From contig NZ_FXAM01000004.1 in the NCBI RefSeq assembly GCF_900155475.1, positions 40,001 through 78,766 on the forward strand: a stretch of DNA of 38,766 nt. The letters are read 5' to 3'. The position numbers were made by a program, and so were the translations under genes. Positions within the stretch are counted from its first letter, which is position 1. Each line of letters starts with the position of its first letter. Source of the stretch: Methylomagnum ishizawai. GTDB taxonomy: Bacteria; Pseudomonadota; Gammaproteobacteria; Methylococcales; Methylococcaceae. Below, piece after piece: positions 8,447 to 16,500 of this stretch. The notes below the pieces were generated by a model, which was given only the letters and a program-made list of their open reading frames with translations, did no database searches and was not told the origin of the DNA.

Positions 8447-8860
8447 ATGAATGACGAGCAACGCGATACCTATGGCATGTATAAGTCCGCCGGACCCGGC
8501 CCCCGCCTGATGGGCGCGGATACCCTGCTCGGGGACGATGTATGCAATGCGCGGGGCGAGGTTTTGGGCGATATCAAGGAAATCATGCTGGACATGAACA
8601 CCGGCACGGTGGCCTATGCGGTCTTGTCCTTCGGTGGCCTGATGGGGATCGGGGAAAAGCTGTTCGCCGTGCCCTGGAACGCCCTGAAGCTCGATACCTT
8701 GAATAAGCGCCTCGAACTGGATATCGATAAATCGGTATTGGAGAACGCGCCCGGCTTCGACAAGGACGATTGGCCCGATATGGCCAACCCGGATTGGATG
8801 GCCCAGGTGAATAATTATTACCGGGCTTATCAGCATCCGGCCAACCCAACCCGCATGTGA
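8447..8860 (+). CDS. PRC-barrel domain stress protein
   Basis: 137 residues. The PRC-barrel core (about 20-95) is seen in GADTLLGDDVCNARGEVLGD, then IKEIMLDMNTGTVAYAVLSF, then GEKLFAVPWNALKLD. The C-terminal ~35 residues are acidic and aromatic (FDKDDWPDM; NNYYRAYQHP). PRC-barrels act as small adaptor or RNA/protein-binding modules, and in proteobacteria free-standing ones are usually stress-induced. The start is set by GGGAGG 5 nt before the ATG. The next gene follows after 6 bp, suggesting a two-gene operon in a larger stress block. Confidence 0.85.
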   Translation: MNDEQRDTYGMYKSAGPGPRLMGADTLLGDDVCNARGEVLGDIKEIMLDMNTGTVAYAVLSFGGLMGIGEKLFAVPWNALKLDTLNKRLELDIDKSVLENAPGFDKDDWPDMANPDWMAQVNNYYRAYQHPANPTRM

Positions 8861-8866
8861 CTCGCC

Positions 8867-9016
8867 ATGTGGAGCAAACCAAGGAACGCGCCCCGTTCGC
8901 CCTGGTCCGAACGGGGCCGGGTGGCCTATTTAATCCTATACGCCCTGGGCCTGCCGGTGGGTGTGCTATTGGTCCTATGGGTGATTTTCGGCAACAACCT
9001 GTTCGGGCCGGGCTGA
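8867..9016 (+). CDS. 49-residue single-pass membrane protein
   Basis: MWSKPRNAPRSPWSERGRVA is followed by a hydrophobic helix (YLILYALGLPVGVLLVLWVIF) and GNNLFGPG. Positive charges before the helix predict N-in topology. It begins 6 bp after the PRC-barrel gene, probably translated from the same mRNA. Unknown function. Confidence 0.55.
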   Translation: MWSKPRNAPRSPWSERGRVAYLILYALGLPVGVLLVLWVIFGNNLFGPG

Positions 9017-9043
9017 ATCAGCGGGCCGGGCCGGCGGCGATCT

Positions 9044-9081
9044 GTGCGATAACGTACAGACTCCACCGGATTCCCGGCCTA
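9044..9081 (+). promoter_or_regulatory. GTGCG-N4-CGTAC operator-promoter module, copy B
   Basis: TGTGCG-ATAA-CGTACA is an imperfect palindrome, followed by GACTCC and CTA 35 bp from the first G of GTGCG. It is 57-94 bp upstream of the BON protein gene at 9138. Confidence 0.5.
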
Positions 9082-9137
9082 GCTTCGGCCCCCTATCATC
9101 ATCGGCACGCTAAAATCCCAAGGATCGGGAGCCATTT

Positions 9138-9521
9138 ATGCCGAAAGGATTCAGCCTCTTTCTCTCCACCCTGGCGGTGGTTTCGGCCCTGGGCTTCGAT
9201 AGCGTCCGGGCCGCCCCCGCCGCCCCGCAAGAAAACACCGGACGCAACACCCGCGACCAAGGCGGCAATACCGTCACGCCGGAAGACCAAAACGAATCCA
9301 GCGCCGACCGCAATCTCGCCGCCTCGATCCGCAAGGCCGTGGTCAAGGACAAATCCCTTTCCGTCGATGCCCATAACGCCAAGATCATCGTGCGCGGCGG
9401 CCTCGTGACTTTGCGCGGCCCGGTGGAAACCCCCGCCGAGAAAACCAAATTGCAAACCATCGCCGAGCGAACCCGCGGCGTGAAACAAGTGGACAACCAG
9501 CTCGAACCCAAGTCGCCTTAA
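9138..9521 (+). CDS. periplasmic BON-domain protein (OsmY-like)
   Basis: 127 residues. A signal peptide (about residues 1-25, ending VRAAPA) is followed by a Gly/Asn/Gln-rich linker and one BON domain (about 56-124: IRKAVVKDKSLSVDAHNAKI, then VTLRGPVETPAEK, then GVKQVDNQLEP). BON domains bind phospholipid or outer-membrane surfaces, and OsmY is a classical osmotic and stationary-phase protein. GGGAG precedes the ATG. It heads a likely operon with the genes at 9544 and 10114 and sits behind promoter module B. Confidence 0.87.
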   Translation: MPKGFSLFLSTLAVVSALGFDSVRAAPAAPQENTGRNTRDQGGNTVTPEDQNESSADRNLAASIRKAVVKDKSLSVDAHNAKIIVRGGLVTLRGPVETPAEKTKLQTIAERTRGVKQVDNQLEPKSP

Positions 9522-9543
9522 CGGCCCCCAGGAGATCGCCATC

Positions 9544-10065
9544 ATGAAGAAAGCGGTATATTGCATCGCCCAGGATATGCAACAGGCGGAGTTGATCGTG
9601 GACCGGCTGAAACTGGCCGGATTCTCCAATAACGATATTTCGGTGCTGTTCCCGGACAAATCCGGCACCCAGGATTTCGCCCACGAGAAACATACCAAGG
9701 CACCCGAGGGTGCGACCATCGGCGGCGGTACCGGCCTGGGCATCGGCGCGATACTGGGCTGGTTGGCGGGTATCGGCAGCTTGGCGATACCGGGGGTCGG
9801 TCCCTTGATCGCCGCCGGGCCGATCATGGGGGCTTTGGGCGGGGCGGCCGTCGGGGCCGCCGCCGGGAGTTTGACCGGGGCTTTGATCGGGCTGGGGATA
9901 CCCGAATATGAGGCCAAGCGCTACGAGGGCAAGATCAAGGGTGGCAACGCCCTGATCTCGGTGCATACCGAAAGCGCGGAGGCACGGGACAAGGCCAAGG
10001 ATATTTTCGAGCGGGCCAACGCGGAGGATATTTCGACCTCGGGCGAAACCACCGTGAAAACCTAG
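9544..10065 (+). CDS. glycine-zipper membrane protein, general-stress (YflT-like N-terminal) type
   Basis: 173 residues. The N-terminal ~45 residues (KAVYCIAQDMQQAELIVDRL, then AGFSNNDISVLFPD) resemble the heat-induced YflT-like domain that detects an interdomain partner. The middle (about 60-125) is a long Gly/Ala-rich hydrophobic stretch with glycine-zipper spacing (GGGTGLGIGAILGWLAGIG, then GALGGAAVGAAAGSLTGALI). The C-terminus returns to a soluble ferredoxin-like half (GGNALISVHTESAEARDKAK). A membrane-embedded stress protein is likely. AGGAG precedes the start, 22 bp after the BON gene. Confidence 0.82.
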   Translation: MKKAVYCIAQDMQQAELIVDRLKLAGFSNNDISVLFPDKSGTQDFAHEKHTKAPEGATIGGGTGLGIGAILGWLAGIGSLAIPGVGPLIAAGPIMGALGGAAVGAAAGSLTGALIGLGIPEYEAKRYEGKIKGGNALISVHTESAEARDKAKDIFERANAEDISTSGETTVKT

Positions 10066-10113
10066 CGTAATCCCCTGCGGCGCCGGGGTCGGCCTTGTAT
10101 GGGAGATATCCGC

Positions 10114-10428
10114 ATGAAAACCTGGGCTGGATTATGCGCCGCGTTATTGCTGGCCCTGGGGCTGGCCGCTATGCCGGGCTGCGCCCCGACCCCGAAATCG
10201 GAAGGGACCGGGGAATATCTGGACGATAGCGCCATCACCACCAAGGTGAAGGCGGCTTTGCTCAATTCGCCGGGCCTGAGTTCCGGCGATATCAATGTCG
10301 AAACCTTCAAGGGCGTGGTGCAATTGAGCGGTTTCGTCGGTTCGCGCAGCGAAATCCGGCAGGCGGTGGAAGTCGCCCGCAATGTTGCCGGGGTGAAAAC
10401 CGTCAAGAACGATATCCGGCTCAAATGA
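10114..10428 (+). CDS. BON-domain lipoprotein
   Basis: 104 residues. A lipoprotein signal peptide ends in a lipobox, AMPGC, with the modified Cys at about residue 24. The BON domain spans about 38-104 (AITTKVKAALLNSPGLSSGD, then VQLSGFVGSRSEIRQAVEVA, then GVKTVKNDIRLK). It should be anchored to the outer membrane. Its partner BON protein at 9138 is soluble, so the operon makes two versions. The start at 10114 is chosen over an in-frame ATG 15 nt upstream because GGGAGA then has a normal spacing and the signal peptide starts MKTW. Confidence 0.88.
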   Translation: MKTWAGLCAALLLALGLAAMPGCAPTPKSEGTGEYLDDSAITTKVKAALLNSPGLSSGDINVETFKGVVQLSGFVGSRSEIRQAVEVARNVAGVKTVKNDIRLK

Positions 10429-10583
10429 TCCGCATGCGCCGGGGCCGCCTTGATCCCATCCCGCCATCCGCCTATCCTCCCCGTGCCGCGGGTCGCTCCT
10501 GCGGTCGGGATTGGTCTCCTGTTGGAAGAAACGGCGCAGTCATCATCCGTTCGTGGCTGTGTCCGGTGTTCGCACCTACTTAT

Positions 10584-10658
10584 GGTGGGCTGGACGGGGC
10601 AGCTGTAAGGCTGGCCGTTGCTTTCCGGTAAGACCAATTCCGTTCAGTCCACCTCCAT
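10584..10658 (+). ncRNA. candidate C4-type antisense RNA / leader, second copy
   Basis: Homologous to 4405-4485: GGGCTGGACGGGG, a hairpin GG-CAGC-TGTAAG-GCTG-g-CC with the same bulged G, a CCG...CGG hairpin, then CGTTCAGTCC and CACCTCC. CCACCTCC can pair with GGGAGTGG at 10676-10683. It lies just before the intact antirepressor. The 283-bp gap 10429-10711 holds nothing else recognisable apart from a possible promoter region. Confidence 0.6.
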
Positions 10659-10711
10659 ACGATTGGTCTCGTTTGGGAGTGGTGTCTACTTTCCTTATCT
10701 TGAAAGCAGCC

Positions 10712-11404
10712 ATGTCTATACCTACCCCTCCGGGCGCTTCCGCGTTCAACCAACTCGTTCCTGTCTTCCTGGGCAAAATCGGCGGTGTGCAAATGCACGT
10801 TTGCGATGCCCGCACGCTCCATGCCTTCCTTGAAAACGGCGACGAGTTCGCCCACTGGATCAAGGACCGGATCAAGAAGTACGAATTTATTGAGAATCAA
10901 GACTTTGCGATTGTTTGGGAAAATTCCCAAGCAAAACGCGGGGGCCACAACCGCAAGGACTACTACCTCGCCCTCGACATGGCGAGGGAATTGTCGATGG
11001 TCGAAAACAACGAAAAAGGCCGGGAGGCCCGCCGCTACTTCATCGACTGCGAACGCCGCCTGCGCGAAACCGCCCAGTCCCGCGCCCAGAACCTCCTCAC
11101 CGACGAACTCCAATCCGCCATCAACCAGGAAGCCCACACCCTGGCCCTCAGGAGTTTCGGCCCCATCCGCGCCGCCCTCTCCGAACTGGCCCGCCAACAC
11201 CTGGAACGCGGCGAATCCCCGCTGGAGGTCGTCGGGCGCGTGCGCAAGGGCTTCCCAGGCGTCGGCGACATGCTGGTGATCCAGGCCGCCGAACTCTGGC
11301 AGCTCACCTCCGCCCTGGCCGGTTGCGCCGCCGCCCTGGAAGGGCCGATGGACGCCCTCCACAGGCTCGAAGCCCGCACCGGGCGCGACTGGTATCCAAA
11401 ATAG
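10712..11404 (+). CDS. AntA/AntB-family antirepressor, intact
   Basis: 230 residues. The AntA/AntB domain (about residues 10-115) is recognisable from CDARTLHAFLENGDEFAHWI, then KYEFIENQDFAIVWEN, then LALDMARELSMVENNEKG, then RRYFIDCERRL. The C-terminal half (about 125-230) is helical: LLTDELQSAINQEAHTLALR, then RQHLERGESPLEVVGRVRKG, then GDMLVIQAAELWQLT. In phages such proteins inactivate a prophage repressor; P1-type ant is controlled by C4 RNA, for which a candidate lies directly upstream. No other phage gene is near, so this is a solitary antirepressor cassette. GAAAG precedes the ATG. Its last ~240 nt are nearly identical to the disrupted copy at 4864-5106. Confidence 0.85.
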   Translation: MSIPTPPGASAFNQLVPVFLGKIGGVQMHVCDARTLHAFLENGDEFAHWIKDRIKKYEFIENQDFAIVWENSQAKRGGHNRKDYYLALDMARELSMVENNEKGREARRYFIDCERRLRETAQSRAQNLLTDELQSAINQEAHTLALRSFGPIRAALSELARQHLERGESPLEVVGRVRKGFPGVGDMLVIQAAELWQLTSALAGCAAALEGPMDALHRLEARTGRDWYPK

Positions 11405-11480
11405 GCGGTGGCCCACCGCGGCGGTTATGAATCCCATCCGGGATAAAACCCTTGCGGCCCCGTGGAATCCCCTAGTAAAC

Positions 11481-11492
11481 ATACCTAGGTAT
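11481..11492. promoter_or_regulatory. 12-bp palindrome upstream of the CsbD gene
   Basis: ATACCTAGGTAT is a perfect palindrome 90-100 bp before the start codon at 11581. A regulator site is possible but unproven. Confidence 0.25.
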
Positions 11493-11580
11493 TTCCAGGG
11501 ACCGGAATGGATGCAATTTTAGCGGTTCCCTCCGGTCGAAAGGATATCCGACGATCAATAGATACTCCAGGAGACCGGTT

Positions 11581-11784
11581 ATGAATTGGGATGTTGTGAA
11601 AGGCCAATGGCATCAGGTCAAAGGTTCGGTCAAAGCCCAATGGGGCCGTTTGACCGACGACGAGTTGGAACAGGTGGCCGGTGAACATGAAAAGCTGGTC
11701 GGCTTGATCCAGGAACGTTATGGCCTGGCCCGCGACGAAGCCGAGCGGCAGGTCGATAACTTCAATTGGACTATCAAGCATTGA
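11581..11784 (+). CDS. CsbD-family stress protein
   Basis: 67 residues, the usual CsbD length. MNWDVVKGQWHQVKGSVKAQ, then WGRLTDDELEQVAGEHEKLV, then QERYGLARDEAERQVDNF match the family's two antiparallel helices (K-x-G-x-W-x2-x-K-G, then L-T-D-D-D/E). Members are abundant stationary-phase or osmotic-stress proteins of unknown mechanism. GGAGA precedes the ATG. It stands alone between the antirepressor and two terminators. Confidence 0.92.
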   Translation: MNWDVVKGQWHQVKGSVKAQWGRLTDDELEQVAGEHEKLVGLIQERYGLARDEAERQVDNFNWTIKH

Positions 11785-11803
11785 CCGATTGCGATAGGTC
11801 CGG

Positions 11804-11838
11804 GGCGGGCCGGGCATGGAAGCCCGGCCCGCCGCCAT
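11804..11838 (+). terminator. strong GC stem after the CsbD gene
   Basis: GGCGGGCCGGGC and GCCCGGCCCGCC pair perfectly over 12 bp with a 6-nt loop. Only a short T run (ATTTT) follows. Confidence 0.7.
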
Positions 11839-11885
11839 TTTCCACGGATGCGTGTTCCATCTGAGTAGATCATTGGCGAAAGCTA

Positions 11886-11919
11886 CAGCGCTTGGATAGG
11901 TTCTAAGCGCTGCTTTTTT
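11886..11919 (+). terminator. second rho-independent terminator
   Basis: CAGCGCTT and AAGCGCTG enclose an 11-nt loop and are followed by CTTTTTT. Confidence 0.8.
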
Positions 11920-12057
11920 ATCCGGTGGTTTTCGGATGGCGCATCGCCTGTCGGCGGGATTATTCCGGGCTTATGGCCTGGGTTATCCATGGGATGCGAA
12001 CAATACCGGCAACCGGGGAATCCCCATGATCCATAGGAATACCGGAACCCCGGCGGC

Positions 12058-12357
12058 ATGGCCGACGCCCTGCGCCGCACCGCCCAGAACCTGGACTCGG
12101 AACAGCGCCCGGCCTCGGCCCAATGGGTAGGCCGGGCGGCGGATTCGCTGGACCGCATCGCCGGGAACCTGAGCCCACAAGACGCCCGCGCCCTGCTCGG
12201 CCAGGTCGAGGACTACGCCCGCCAGCATCCGGGCCTGTTCTTCGGTGGCAGCGTCGCCGCCGGGGTGGTGCTGGCGCGGTTTCTCAAGGCCACGGCGCGG
12301 GCCTCCGCCCCGAACCCGGCCCGCCCATCCGCAGCTCGCGAGGGAACGCAACCATGA
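12058..12357 (+). CDS. small membrane-anchored stress protein (nutrient-deprivation type)
   Basis: 99 residues: an amphipathic helical N-terminus (LRRTAQNLDSEQRPASAQWV, then AADSLDRIAGNLS), then RQHPGLFFGGSVAAGVVLAR, a hydrophobic helix at about residues 58-76, followed by a basic tail. This layout is common in the first gene of operons with DUF1469 holin-like proteins. Its stop overlaps the next start (ATGA), so the two are translationally coupled. No good ribosome site is visible before 12058. Confidence 0.65.
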   Translation: MADALRRTAQNLDSEQRPASAQWVGRAADSLDRIAGNLSPQDARALLGQVEDYARQHPGLFFGGSVAAGVVLARFLKATARASAPNPARPSAAREGTQP

Positions 12358-12776
12358 CTTCCGACGAAAACCCGGCCAAGCGGGAATTCTCCTTGGCGAC
12401 CCTGTTTTCCGACTTGAGCCGCGAATTCTCGACCCTGGCGCGCCAGGAAACCCAACTGGTCAAGGCCGAAATCGCGGCCAAGCTGGCCGACGCCAAGGCG
12501 GGCGCGGGCGGGATCGCCATCGGCGGCGGCTTGCTGCTGGTCGGCATCCTGATCCTGGCCCTGGCCTGGGTGGCGGGCGTGAACCAAATGCTGGGCGCGA
12601 CCGCGCTGGATTATCCCTGGCTGTCGCCCTTGCTGGTCGGCCTCGCGCTGACGGCGGCGGGAACCGGCCTCCTGCTGTGGGGCCGCCATAACCTGAAACT
12701 GGGCGACCTCGCGCCTCGCCGCAGCGGCGAATCCCTGCGGCGCGATTCCGAGCTGCTGAAGGAACAGTTCAAATAG
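12354..12776 (+). CDS. phage-holin-like membrane protein (DUF1469 / Holin superfamily)
   Basis: 140 residues. The N-terminal helix FSDLSREFSTLARQETQLVK followed by AEIAAKLADAKAGAGGIAIG is typical of DUF1469. Two membrane helices follow (about 51-75 and 90-110: GGGLLLVGILILALAWVAGV and SPLLVGLALTAAGTGLLLWG), then a charged tail ending LLKEQFK. Family members are inner-membrane stress proteins, not phage lysis proteins, in this context. Overlaps the previous gene by 4 bp and is followed after 12 bp by the ferritin-like gene: a three-gene operon. Confidence 0.85.
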   Translation: MTSDENPAKREFSLATLFSDLSREFSTLARQETQLVKAEIAAKLADAKAGAGGIAIGGGLLLVGILILALAWVAGVNQMLGATALDYPWLSPLLVGLALTAAGTGLLLWGRHNLKLGDLAPRRSGESLRRDSELLKEQFK

Positions 12777-12788
12777 GGAGGACCGCCC

Positions 12789-13238
12789 ATGGCGACTTTG
12801 ATCGGCACGGAACGCCCGGTGATCGACACCTTGAACCATCTGCTGGAACTGGAGTTCGGCGCGGCGGCGGCCTACGAGGCGGCCATCCAGCGGTTGGACG
12901 ATCCCGTCGCCCGCGACCAGCTCGGCCAGTTCATGAACGATCATCTGCGCCATATCCAGGAACTCGGCCACCTCCTGCGCGATAGGGGTCGGCGGCCGCC
13001 CGACGAGGCCGATTTCAAGGCGGTGCTGACCCAGGGCAAGGTCATCATCGGTGGCTTGGTCGGCGATATCGGCATCCTCTCGGCCATGCGCTCCAACGAG
13101 GACGGCCCCCATCAAGCCTATGAACAAGCCCTGGAGCGCGACGACCTCGCCCCCCGCCTGCAAAATACCCTGACCGGCAACCTGGCCGACGAGCGCAGGC
13201 ACCGCGCCTGGCTGGAAGACCGCCTGTCGAACCTGTGA
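12789..13238 (+). CDS. DUF2383 ferritin-like four-helix-bundle protein (PA2169 type)
   Basis: 149 residues. Helix 1 carries LNHLLELEFGAAAAYEAAI with ferritin-like E and Y residues; helix 2 has FMNDHLRHIQELGHLLRDRG, with E/H ligands possible; helix 3 has SAMRSNEDGPHQAYEQALER; helix 4 ends NLADERRHRAWLEDRL. The E-x6-Y and D-E-R-x2-H patterns suggest a carboxylate-bridged di-metal site. A GGGAGGA ribosome site precedes the start. Third gene of the operon 12058-13238. Confidence 0.85.
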   Translation: MATLIGTERPVIDTLNHLLELEFGAAAAYEAAIQRLDDPVARDQLGQFMNDHLRHIQELGHLLRDRGRRPPDEADFKAVLTQGKVIIGGLVGDIGILSAMRSNEDGPHQAYEQALERDDLAPRLQNTLTGNLADERRHRAWLEDRLSNL

Positions 13239-13278
13239 GCGCGACCACGTCCGCGATGAATACGTAAAAGCGGGAATC

Positions 13279-13479
13279 ATGCTCAGGGTCGGACGGGCCG
13301 AATATGAGTTGAACCCTTATTTGTTCGCCAAAGGTAAATGGAAGGCGATACGGGAACGACGCCAGGAATTCCGCGCGAAAATCACCTACGGCCCCAAAGG
13401 CAGGACCATAGAAACCGAAGTGAGCGGCGAAACCATCCAAGCCGGGGCACAGGATCGAACCCCTCCCACCGATCCGTAA
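13279..13479 (+). CDS. small basic protein of unknown function
   Basis: 66 residues (MLRVGRAEYELNPYLFAKGK and WKAIRERRQEFRAKI, then a beta-rich ITYGPKGRTIETEVSGETI). The ribosome site is weak (GCGGGAATC). It lies between the ferritin-like gene and the short glucan synthase. Family not recognised; could be the last gene of the stress operon. Confidence 0.45.
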   Translation: MLRVGRAEYELNPYLFAKGKWKAIRERRQEFRAKITYGPKGRTIETEVSGETIQAGAQDRTPPTDP

Positions 13480-13541
13480 CGCGCCGCCGACCGTCCGGGC
13501 CTACGTGCCCCACCTCTACCCACCCTCGACAAGGAACGTCC

Positions 13542-16500
13542 ATGGGCCGCTTGAACCGCTTCACCGCCTGGGTGCCAACACAGCGCACCCATCCCTCCGT
13601 TGCCCGCGCCCCGGAGCGCCGCCGCGCCCCCCGCCTGGACGATCCAGGCGGCGGGCCGGGACCGATCCGCTTCGAGGTGTTCGGCCCGGCCCGCTTGCGC
13701 CAGCTCGCCACCGGACTCGCCCGCGCCCAGAAAACCGGCCCCGCCGCCCCCCGCCGCGAACTCCTGCCCAGGGTGCGGGAAAACGCCCGCCTGCTCCGCA
13801 CCGCCTACCGCGCCGTGGTGGCGGCGGTCGGGGAAGGCCGGGCCATCACCCAGGCGGCGGAATGGCTGCTGGACAACATCCACACCATCGAGGCCCAGAT
13901 CGGCGGGATCGAATCCGACCTCCCGGACGGCTATTACCGGGGCTTGCCCCGGCTGGCGGCGGGGCCGCTGGCGGGCTATCCCAGGGTCTACGGCCTCGCC
14001 TGGGCCTGGATCGCCCACACCGACAGCCGGTTTTCGGCGCAATCGCTGGCCGGGTTCGTGCGGGCCTACCAGACGGTCGAGCCGCTGCGGCTGGGCGAAC
14101 TGTGGGCGGTGCCGATCACGCTGCGGGTGGTGCTGGTCGAGAACCTCCGGCGGCTGGCGGTGCGGGTCTTGCGCGGTTTGAAGGCCGACCCGGCCCCGTC
14201 CGCGCGGTGGCAACGCGCCGCCGAGAACGCCGACAACCTGACCGCCCGCCACATCATCACCAGCATGAAGGCGATAGCGGCTTTCGAGTGGCCACGCTTC
14301 GTGGAGGATGTGAGCGTGGTGGACGAATGCCTACGCGCCCACGCCGGCTATGCGGAGATGGATTTCGCCACCCGCGACCGCTACCGCCACGCCATCGAGA
14401 ACCTGGCCCGCAATTCGCCCCATACCGAATTGGAAATCGCCTGCCGGGTGGGCGAACGGGTGGAACGGGCCGCCGATCCCCGCGCCCAGGAACCCGGCTA
14501 TTACCTGATCGGGCCGGGGCGTTATGGCTTCGAGCGGGAGGTCGGCTTCCGGCCCTCGCCGAAGCAGCGCTTCCTGCGGGCCTATGTGGCCCAGGCGTGG
14601 CCGATTTATCTCGGCAGCGCCACGGTGCTGGCCCTGGCGGCGTTGGTGCCGTTTTGGAGCGCGGCCCACGCGGCGGCGCTGGCGGGTGTTTTTGCCCTGT
14701 TCCCGGCCATGGATATCGCCATGGGCCTGCTGAACCGTTTCATCCTGCTGGGATTGCCGCCCGCCCATCTGCCCCGGCTGGAATTCGAGCGCGGCGTGCC
14801 GGAGGACCGCGCCACCTGCGTGGCGGTGCCCACGCTGTTTTTGAATACCCAGGGGGTGCGCGAACAGATCGCGCAATTGGAAATCCATTACCTCGCCAAT
14901 CCCGGCGGCGCGGTCTATTTCGCCCTGCTGTCCGACTGGGCCGACGCCGACCGCGAGACCCTGCCGGAGGACGGTCCCTTGTTGCGGCTCGCCCTGGACG
15001 GCGTGGCGGCGCTGAACGCCAAATATGGGGCGCGGCGTTTCTTCGTGTTCCACCGCAGGCGGCTGTGGAACCCCGCCGAAGGCCGCTGGATGGGCTGGGA
15101 ACGCAAACGCGGCAAGCTGCACGAATTCAACCGGCTATTGCGCGGGGCGGCCGATACCTCGTTCCTGGACCCGGACGGGGCACCGCCGGGCGTGCGCTAC
15201 GTGCTGACCCTGGACGCCGATACCCAACTGCCCATGGGCGTGGTGGCGGCTTTGGTCGGGGTCGCGGCGCATCCTTTGAACCGGCCCGTGTTCGATCCGG
15301 TGGCGCGGCGGGTGGTCGAGGGCTATGCCATCTTCCAGCCCAGGGTCACGCCGGCCCTGCCGGGGCGGCGGGAACGCTCGCTGTTCCACCGGGTGTTCGC
15401 CGGGGCCAGCGGCCTGGACGCCTATTCCAGCTCGGCCTCCGAGCTTTACCAGGATTTGTTCGGGTCGGGCACCTACAGCGGCAAGGGCTTGTACGAAATC
15501 GATAGCTTCGAGGCGGCCCTGGCCGGGCGGGTGCCGGACAACACCCTGCTCAGCCACGACCTGTTCGAGAGCGTGTTCGCCCGCTGCGCCCTGGTCGGCG
15601 ATATCTCTTTGTTCGAGGAGTACCCCTCCCACGTCGGCGTCGCCGCCCTGCGGGAACACCGCTGGGCGCGGGGGGATTGGCAGTTGCTGCCCTGGATATG
15701 CGGGAGCCGTCGCCATGGGGTGCCCCTGGCCGGGCGCTGGAAGATGCTGGACAACCTGCGCCGCTCGCTGTCCGCACCGGGGGCGTTCGCGACCTTGGTC
15801 GCGGCCTGGGCGGTGCCGGGGATGCCGGTGGCATGGGCGCTGGGCTTGGTGCTGGCGGCCCTGGGCCTGCCCGCGCTGCTGGCGGTGGTGGACGGGTTCG
15901 GCCCGCCGCCGCCCGATGTGCCGCTGGTCATCCATCTCCGCGCCAAGGCCGGGGCGGTGTGGCTGGAAACCGCCCGCGGCTTTTTCGGCCTGGTCCTCCT
16001 GGCGCAGCGGGCCGGGCTGATGCTGGACGCCGTGGGCCGCAGCCTGTGGCGGCTCTATGTCAGCCGCCGCCATTTGCTGCGCTGGGTCACGGCCTTGGAG
16101 GCCAAGATGGCGGCGGGCCGGGGGCCGAAGGAGTGCCTCCTGCCGATGGCCTTGTCGTCGGCGACGGTCGGCGGGATCGCGGCCCTGGTCTGGTGGTCCG
16201 ACCCGGCCCGGCTCGGCCTGGCCGCGCCGTTCCTGCTGCTGTGGTGGCTGGCCCCCCTCGTGGCCCATGGCCTGGGCCGCCCGCCCCGGCCCGACCGGGC
16301 CGAACTCCCCGACCCCCAGGCCATCGCCCGGCTACGGCGGGTGGCGCGGCGGACCTGGCGTTTCTTCACCACCTTCGTCACCGCCGCCGGAAACCACTTG
16401 CCGCCGGACAATTTCCAGGAAATCCCGGAGCCGGTGGTGGCCCAGCGCGGCTCGCCGACCAATTTCGGGCTGTACCTGCTGTCGGTGGCGGCGGCGCGGG

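Noticed and set aside
9099-9966. Minus-strand frames opposite the BON and glycine-zipper genes
   Set aside because: They mirror the Gly/Ala-rich coding sequence and lack ribosome sites.
12354-12776. Phage lysis holin and hence a prophage
   Set aside because: DUF1469 holin-like proteins are common in stress operons, and no capsid, tail, integrase or lysin gene is present.
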